NCBI GenBank assembly: GCA_022615215.1
Contig: JAKEHD010000561.1
Coordinates: 1 to 9,218, forward strand
DNA: 9,218 bases
Reading direction: 5' to 3'
Source of the DNA: Blastocatellia bacterium
GTDB taxonomy: Bacteria > Acidobacteriota > Blastocatellia > UBA7656
Under the pieces are notes generated by a model. The model saw nothing but the letters and a program-made list of their open reading frames with translations. It had not been told where the DNA came from and did not search any database. The translations under genes were made by a program, and so were the position numbers. The stretch's first letter is position 1, and the number at the start of each line of letters is the position of its first letter. Positions 5,837-9,218 of this stretch are shown here, one piece after another.

Positions 5837-5974
5837 TGGCGCTATGGGCAAACTGACCTGTTCACATACATTGCGGTGTCACTCTTATTGCTCGCTGCGG
5901 CAGCGGCGGCATGTTTCATTCCTGCCCGCCGCGTAACCGCAATTGACCCGATGACGGCGCTCAGAAGCGAGTGA
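5837..5974 (+). pseudogene. 3' remnant of an ADOP/MacB-type ABC transporter permease
   Basis: The frame ending at TGA 5972-5974 reads DLFTYIAVSLLLLAAAAAA, then CFIPARRVTAIDPMTALRSE. This is the standard C terminus of MacB/FtsX-like permeases, especially the acidobacterial duplicated permeases: the last membrane helix, PARRV and DPMTALR. The same frame is closed by TGA at 5834-5836, there is no start codon with a ribosome site, and the four-helix permease and its periplasmic domain are absent. Only the final ~40 codons survive, placed directly behind the NTF2-like gene. I infer a deletion that removed the rest of an exporter gene. Confidence 0.78.
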
Positions 5975-6007
5975 CCGTGTGACAGTTGCGTATATGAAGC
6001 GTGAGTC

Positions 6008-6092
6008 AAGCAGAAGGCAGAAAGCAGGTGTGAAGGCGAGAGATTGGGCACACGGATGCCGCTTGATGTTCTCTGCTGCCTGCTACCTGCTG
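6008..6092 (+). repeat. Low-complexity AGCAGAAGGCAG / CTGCCTGC segment
   Basis: A purine-rich run (AGCAGAAGGCAGAAAGCAGG, about 6010-6029) is followed some 40 bases later by a partly complementary run of CTGC units (6071-6092). The arms can pair only imperfectly. The segment lies just before the ribosome site of the YHS-like gene. It resembles dispersed intergenic repeats; no gene is visible between 5975 and 6111. Confidence 0.35.
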
Positions 6093-6111
6093 ATAGAAAG
6101 GAGGAACGATC

Positions 6112-7257
6112 ATGAAGAAAATCATTTTCGCATTCGCGCTGATAGCCCTGACCGGGGCGTTCGGCTTTACATCAACCATCGGGGCATACGAAGAACGGGA
6201 GATTCCAATCTCTCAGTCACAGGAAACCGAAGCCGTGATCCCGCTCGAAGGTCTCGACCCTGTTATGCTCACTCAAGGGAAAGAGGTCATAGGGAAGACG
6301 AACATCTATGTCATCCGGGACCGGTACAAGTACCTGTTTTCGAGCGAGGAGAACAAGGCTGCTTTTGAGAAGGATCCTGCGCGTTACGAGATTCAGCTTG
6401 GCGGGTCATGCGCGCGGATGGGACCGCAGGTGAACAGCAACCCCGACCTCTTCGCAGTCCATGAGGGGCGCATATACGTGTTCGGCAGCGGTCAGTGCCA
6501 GCAGTTGTTCACGGCCTCGCCTGAGAAGTACCTTGAGCCTGCGCGGCCTGAGATCACTGCTTCGCCGGAAGCTATCGAGAAAGGCCGGGCGCTGATCGAA
6601 AAAGCGGTTGCCTCAATGGGCGGCGCGGCGAAGATCGACGGCCTGACAAGCTATCAGGAAACCGGCCTTGCCATAGCAGTGTCGCAGCAGGGCGAGACCG
6701 AGTTCAAGTACGCCGTCACAAAAGTCTTTCCCGATCGAGTTCGCTACGAATATACGCGACAATTCGGCACGGTTGCCGATGTTCTTGCGCCTGGCGGGTC
6801 GTTCGTCTCTTTCCAAAATGATACTCAAAAATCCGTGAGGCTGATGCGAGATATGGAACGCGCCGACCTGGAAAAGCAACTAAAGCAGAACGGGCTGGAC
6901 GTATTGCGCGCTCGCAAACGTCCGGACTTCAAGGTCGCCGCCACAGGCACAGGCAAGGCTGGCGAAACGACTGTCGAACATGTGGTGGTCGCGTTTGGCG
7001 GCATATATCTGCGGATGGGCATAGATGCGGCGACGGGGCGCATTCTGAGTCTGGCATACACAGGCCGCCAGGCAGGCAGCGGAGAGGTCGGCGAAATCGT
7101 GCAGATGTTCTCCGACTTCCGCACGGTCGAGGGCCTTACGCTGCCTTTCAAAACGAACGGCACTTTCAAGGGCACGGCCGATCCCCAGCAGTCGTACAGA
7201 GTCGAATCAATCGCTATCAACAGCAAGGTTGATCCTTCGGTCTTTGAGAAACCGTAG
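6112..7257 (+). CDS. Exported YHS-like domain protein with a lipoprotein-carrier-like C-terminal region
   Basis: The 381-aa product starts at ATG 6112, behind GAAAGGAGGA. Residues 1-25 form a signal peptide (MKKIIFAFALIALTGAFGF...). Residues 43-102 resemble a YHS domain: GLDPVMLTQGKEVIGKTNIY, then YLFSSEENKAAFEKDPARYE and GGSCARMG with Cys100. A second YHS-like half follows: FAVHEGRIYVFGSGQCQQLF with Cys129, then SPEKYLEP. YHS domains occur in metal-handling and copper-related proteins. The two cysteines suggest a metal or redox site, but this is inference. Residues 155-381 (KAVASMGGAAKIDGLTSYQE ... FSDFRTVEGLTLPFKTNGTF) look like the large family of exported domains related to outer-membrane lipoprotein carriers, with a half-barrel probably binding a hydrophobic ligand. 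No lipobox is seen, so it should be free in the periplasm. The combination is uncommon, and I give no gene name. Confidence 0.75.
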   Translation: MKKIIFAFALIALTGAFGFTSTIGAYEEREIPISQSQETEAVIPLEGLDPVMLTQGKEVIGKTNIYVIRDRYKYLFSSEENKAAFEKDPARYEIQLGGSCARMGPQVNSNPDLFAVHEGRIYVFGSGQCQQLFTASPEKYLEPARPEITASPEAIEKGRALIEKAVASMGGAAKIDGLTSYQETGLAIAVSQQGETEFKYAVTKVFPDRVRYEYTRQFGTVADVLAPGGSFVSFQNDTQKSVRLMRDMERADLEKQLKQNGLDVLRARKRPDFKVAATGTGKAGETTVEHVVVAFGGIYLRMGIDAATGRILSLAYTGRQAGSGEVGEIVQMFSDFRTVEGLTLPFKTNGTFKGTADPQQSYRVESIAINSKVDPSVFEKP

Positions 7258-7324
7258 CTTGGGAGCGCGATTTTTGTTTTTTGACGCTGGTTGATGTCGA
7301 GGTCGGCATGTTTTTTGGAGGACT

Positions 7325-8680
7325 ATGAAATTGAAACTTGTCCCGGCTGTTTTCATGTATTCTTTTTTAGTCGTTTCCGTTCACGCTCAGAACTGGCCCT
7401 CTTTTCGTGGCCACAACGCTTCAGGAGTCGCCGATGGTCAAAGTCCGCCTGCGAGTTGGGATGCGGGGAAATCGGTCAACATTTTGTGGAAGACGCCCAT
7501 CCCCGGACTCGGACATTCGAGTCCCGTTGTGTGGGGAGACCGCCTGTTCATCACAACGGCCATCAGCAGCGCCGACGGGTCGCAGTTCGTGCACGGGCTT
7601 ACGGAAACATCGGCCTCGGCGGCCGATACCTCCAAGCACTCGTTTCGCGTCTACTGTCTCGATAAAAAAACCGGTCGCATAGTATGGGAGAGGGTCGCGC
7701 ACGAAGGCGTCCCCAAAGTAAAACGCCATGTCAAGGCGAGCCACGCAAACTCCACGCCCGCAACCGACGGCCGCCATCTCGTCGTACTCTTCGGCTCGGA
7801 AGGCCTCTACTGCTATGACCTTGATGGCAAGCTGCTCTGGAAACACGATCTCGGCCTTCTCGACGGAGGATGGTCTCCTGCTCCAAACACTCATTGGGGA
7901 TTTGGAAGCTCGCCCGTCATTTACAAAAACCTGGTTATAGTTCAGTGCGACAGCCAGACCGATTCCTTCATCGCCGCTTACAATATCAAGGACGGCAAGC
8001 GCGTATGGCACGTGCCGCGCGGCGAAGATACTTCGTGGAGCACTCCCGTAATTTACGAAGGCAAGGCGCGCGCGGAATTGGTAACGAGCGGGACGAAGTT
8101 TTATCGCGCTTACGACCCATTGACAGGTAAAGAGTTGTGGAGCCTCTCGGACGGCATTGACGTAAAAATTCCCACGCCTGTTGCGGCGCACGAATTGTTT
8201 TTCCTCGGCGGCGGAAGTAGCCATGTGCGGCGGGTCTTTTATGCAATACGCGCGGGCGCAACAGGGGAGATAAAACCTGCGGACGAAGCAGCATCGAAAG
8301 CCAAAATCGCATGGAGCAGCCCCATAATAAAGCCGCACGTTGTAACGCCGATAGTCTACGGCAACTATCTATACATTTGCACGGACAACGGCATATTGAC
8401 TCAGTTCAATGCAAAGACAGGCGAACCTTCTTTCAGAGCGAGGCTCGGCAGCGGGGGGGCGTTCAGCGCTTCGCCCGTCGCTGCGGATGGAAAGCTGTAC
8501 TTTGCAAGCGAAGACGGCGAAGTCTTCGTCATCAAAGCCGGGCCTGAGTTCGAACTGCTATCTCGTAATCCGATGGGAGAAGTTTTGATGGCTACTCCCG
8601 CGATTACCGAAAAGATGATCATCGTGCGCGGCCAGCATCATGTCTTCGGCATCGGAGAAAAAGCCAAGGGAGTGCAATGA
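7325..8680 (+). CDS. Exported PQQ-like beta-propeller repeat protein
   Basis: The 451-aa product starts at ATG 7325, behind TTGGAGGA. The signal peptide ends near VHA (residue 21). The mature protein begins QNWPSFRGHNASGVADG, a hallmark opening of exported PQQ-like propeller proteins in acidobacteria and planctomycetes. Blade motifs follow: HSSPVVWGDRLFIT, YCLDKKTGRIVWERVAHEG, CYDLDGKLLWKHDLG, GSSPVIYKNLVIVQCDS, AYDPLTGKELWSLSDG, VTPIVYGNYLYICTDNGIL and ASPVAADGKLYFASEDGEVF. The calcium- and cofactor-binding pocket of true quinoprotein dehydrogenases is not visible and there is no cytochrome motif, so this is probably a binding or structural propeller (a BamB-like fold) rather than a dehydrogenase. 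It lies 67 bases after the YHS-like gene on the same strand and could share its transcript. It converges on clpS with 62 bases between the stops. Confidence 0.85.
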   Translation: MKLKLVPAVFMYSFLVVSVHAQNWPSFRGHNASGVADGQSPPASWDAGKSVNILWKTPIPGLGHSSPVVWGDRLFITTAISSADGSQFVHGLTETSASAADTSKHSFRVYCLDKKTGRIVWERVAHEGVPKVKRHVKASHANSTPATDGRHLVVLFGSEGLYCYDLDGKLLWKHDLGLLDGGWSPAPNTHWGFGSSPVIYKNLVIVQCDSQTDSFIAAYNIKDGKRVWHVPRGEDTSWSTPVIYEGKARAELVTSGTKFYRAYDPLTGKELWSLSDGIDVKIPTPVAAHELFFLGGGSSHVRRVFYAIRAGATGEIKPADEAASKAKIAWSSPIIKPHVVTPIVYGNYLYICTDNGILTQFNAKTGEPSFRARLGSGGAFSASPVAADGKLYFASEDGEVFVIKAGPEFELLSRNPMGEVLMATPAITEKMIIVRGQHHVFGIGEKAKGVQ

Positions 8681-8742
8681 TCCTTGAAGAGGGGCCGAGG
8701 GACGAAGTTTATGAGAAGCTTTATCGATGTGAGAGGAATGGT

Positions 8743-9057
8743 TCATTCTTCTTGAATCGTACACATTAGCGGAAACTCATACTGGCGAGCCAGATCCATC
8801 ACCTTCGTCACTTTCACTTCGGCTATCTCGTAAGTGTAAACTCCGGCCACCCCTATGCCCTGATGGTGGACCTGTAGCATTATCCGAAGGGCGTCGCTCT
8901 CGGATTTATGGAACACCTCTCTGAGGATGAAGACGACGAATTCCATGGTGGTGAAGTTGTCGTTATGGAGCAGCACTTTATAGAGCGGAGGCTTCTTGAG
9001 CTTCTGCTTGCTCTCGGTGACAGTCAGTTCGTCGTGCTCATGATCGCGGGTCGGCAT
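8743..9057 (-). CDS. clpS: ATP-dependent Clp protease adaptor ClpS
   Basis: The 104-aa product starts at ATG 9055-9057 (minus), with GGAAAG eight bases upstream. ClpS delivers N-degron substrates to the ClpA/ClpC unfoldase for degradation by ClpP in the cytoplasm. The core is well conserved: PPLYKVLLHNDNFTTMEFVV, LREVFHKSESDALRIMLQVH, then GVAGVYTYEIAEVKV. The residues that form the N-degron pocket in the E. coli protein have counterparts here in Asn32, Asp33, Asn34, Met38 and His64 (E. coli has Asn-Asp-Asp where this has Asn-Asp-Asn). The N-terminal ~22 residues are charged and variable, as usual. The length is normal (E. coli 106). The unfoldase gene is not downstream on this strand; the next gene is the convergent propeller gene. 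Confidence 0.95.
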   Translation of the reverse strand: MPTRDHEHDELTVTESKQKLKKPPLYKVLLHNDNFTTMEFVVFILREVFHKSESDALRIMLQVHHQGIGVAGVYTYEIAEVKVTKVMDLARQYEFPLMCTIQEE

Positions 9058-9091
9058 AAACTTTCCATTCGCTCTCAGTAGCGATTAAGAG

Positions 9092-9155
9092 GTCAGTTGT
9101 CAGTTGTCCTTCGTCCGTTCGCTTTTTGACCACAGATTACACAGATTTCACGGAT
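9092..9155. repeat. Dispersed-type intergenic repeat (GTCAGTT and CACAGATT units)
   Basis: Bases 9092-9109 repeat GTCAGTT in tandem. Bases 9129-9155 read ACCACAGATTACACAGAT, followed by TTCACGGAT, with internally repeated CACAGATT-like units. From memory, such units are scattered between genes in acidobacteria, verrucomicrobia and others. The segment lies upstream of clpS; 9156-9218 shows no gene. Confidence 0.45.
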
Positions 9156-9218
9156 AGATATACTGCGCGCGGCATGGAATGACAATTTTGAGTAGAGATA
9201 CCATCGGCTTCCGCCCGC

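Noticed and set aside
7421..8338. 305-codon minus-strand frame opposite the PQQ-like propeller gene
   Set aside because: It is a shadow of a well-supported coding gene with signal peptide and blade motifs; the reverse frame shows no domain or ribosome site.
8734..8750. AGGAATG-GTT-CATTCTT hairpin between convergent genes as a terminator
   Set aside because: The stem is only seven pairs with one wobble and is not followed by a T run; it also overlaps the clpS stop codon.

Overview
The window looks like accessory chromosomal DNA of a soil or freshwater bacterium, most likely an acidobacterium (Blastocatellia-like). That guess rests on the families present: secreted WSPDG (PD40) propellers with TPR tails, a C-terminal scrap of an ADOP/MacB-type permease, an exported PQQ-like propeller, and dispersed CACAGATT and GTCAGTT intergenic repeats. 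No phylogenetic marker except ClpS is present, so the assignment is tentative.

Left third (1-2358). The first 59 bases fold as the 3' end of a group II intron: the 3' half of domain V, then a domain VI hairpin with a bulged A eight bases from a terminal AT. Next comes a membrane methyltransferase of the isoprenylcysteine carboxyl methyltransferase-like family with a long extra C-terminal domain. Its stop codon sits exactly on the edge of a decayed 940-bp IS630-family element (1251-2190, imperfect terminal inverted repeats). The transposase, on the minus strand, carries an internal deletion, a 1-base frameshift, a second frame change at an A8 run and an in-frame TGA. The methyltransferase gene is AT-richer than the rest of the window and lies between two mobile elements. 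Downstream of the IS is a near-consensus sigma-70 promoter (TTGACA, 17 bp, TACAAT).

Middle (2359-5828). The promoter reads into a family of beta-propeller genes in different states of repair. First is a wrecked gene in which a signal peptide and part of one propeller blade are joined out of frame to a TPR tail. Next is a start-only remnant encoding MMKKLIALLSIG, whose stop overlaps the next start (ATGA). Then come an intact six-blade lipoprotein (326 aa) and an intact six-blade plus TPR lipoprotein (423 aa). The propeller repeats recur about every 132 bp at DNA level, which offers a simple route for the deletions seen here. A small exported NTF2-like/lumazine-binding-like protein follows.

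Right third (5829-9218). A 3' scrap of an ABC transporter permease lies just behind the NTF2-like gene. It is followed by an exported YHS-like protein with an extra C-terminal domain, an exported PQQ-like propeller protein, and clpS on the opposite strand, converging on the propeller gene. Nearly all the intact plus-strand products from 2933 to 8680 carry signal peptides or lipoboxes, so this is a locus of envelope proteins. I see no direct evidence that they form one pathway. The main story is a locus being remodelled by mobile elements and repeat-driven recombination.
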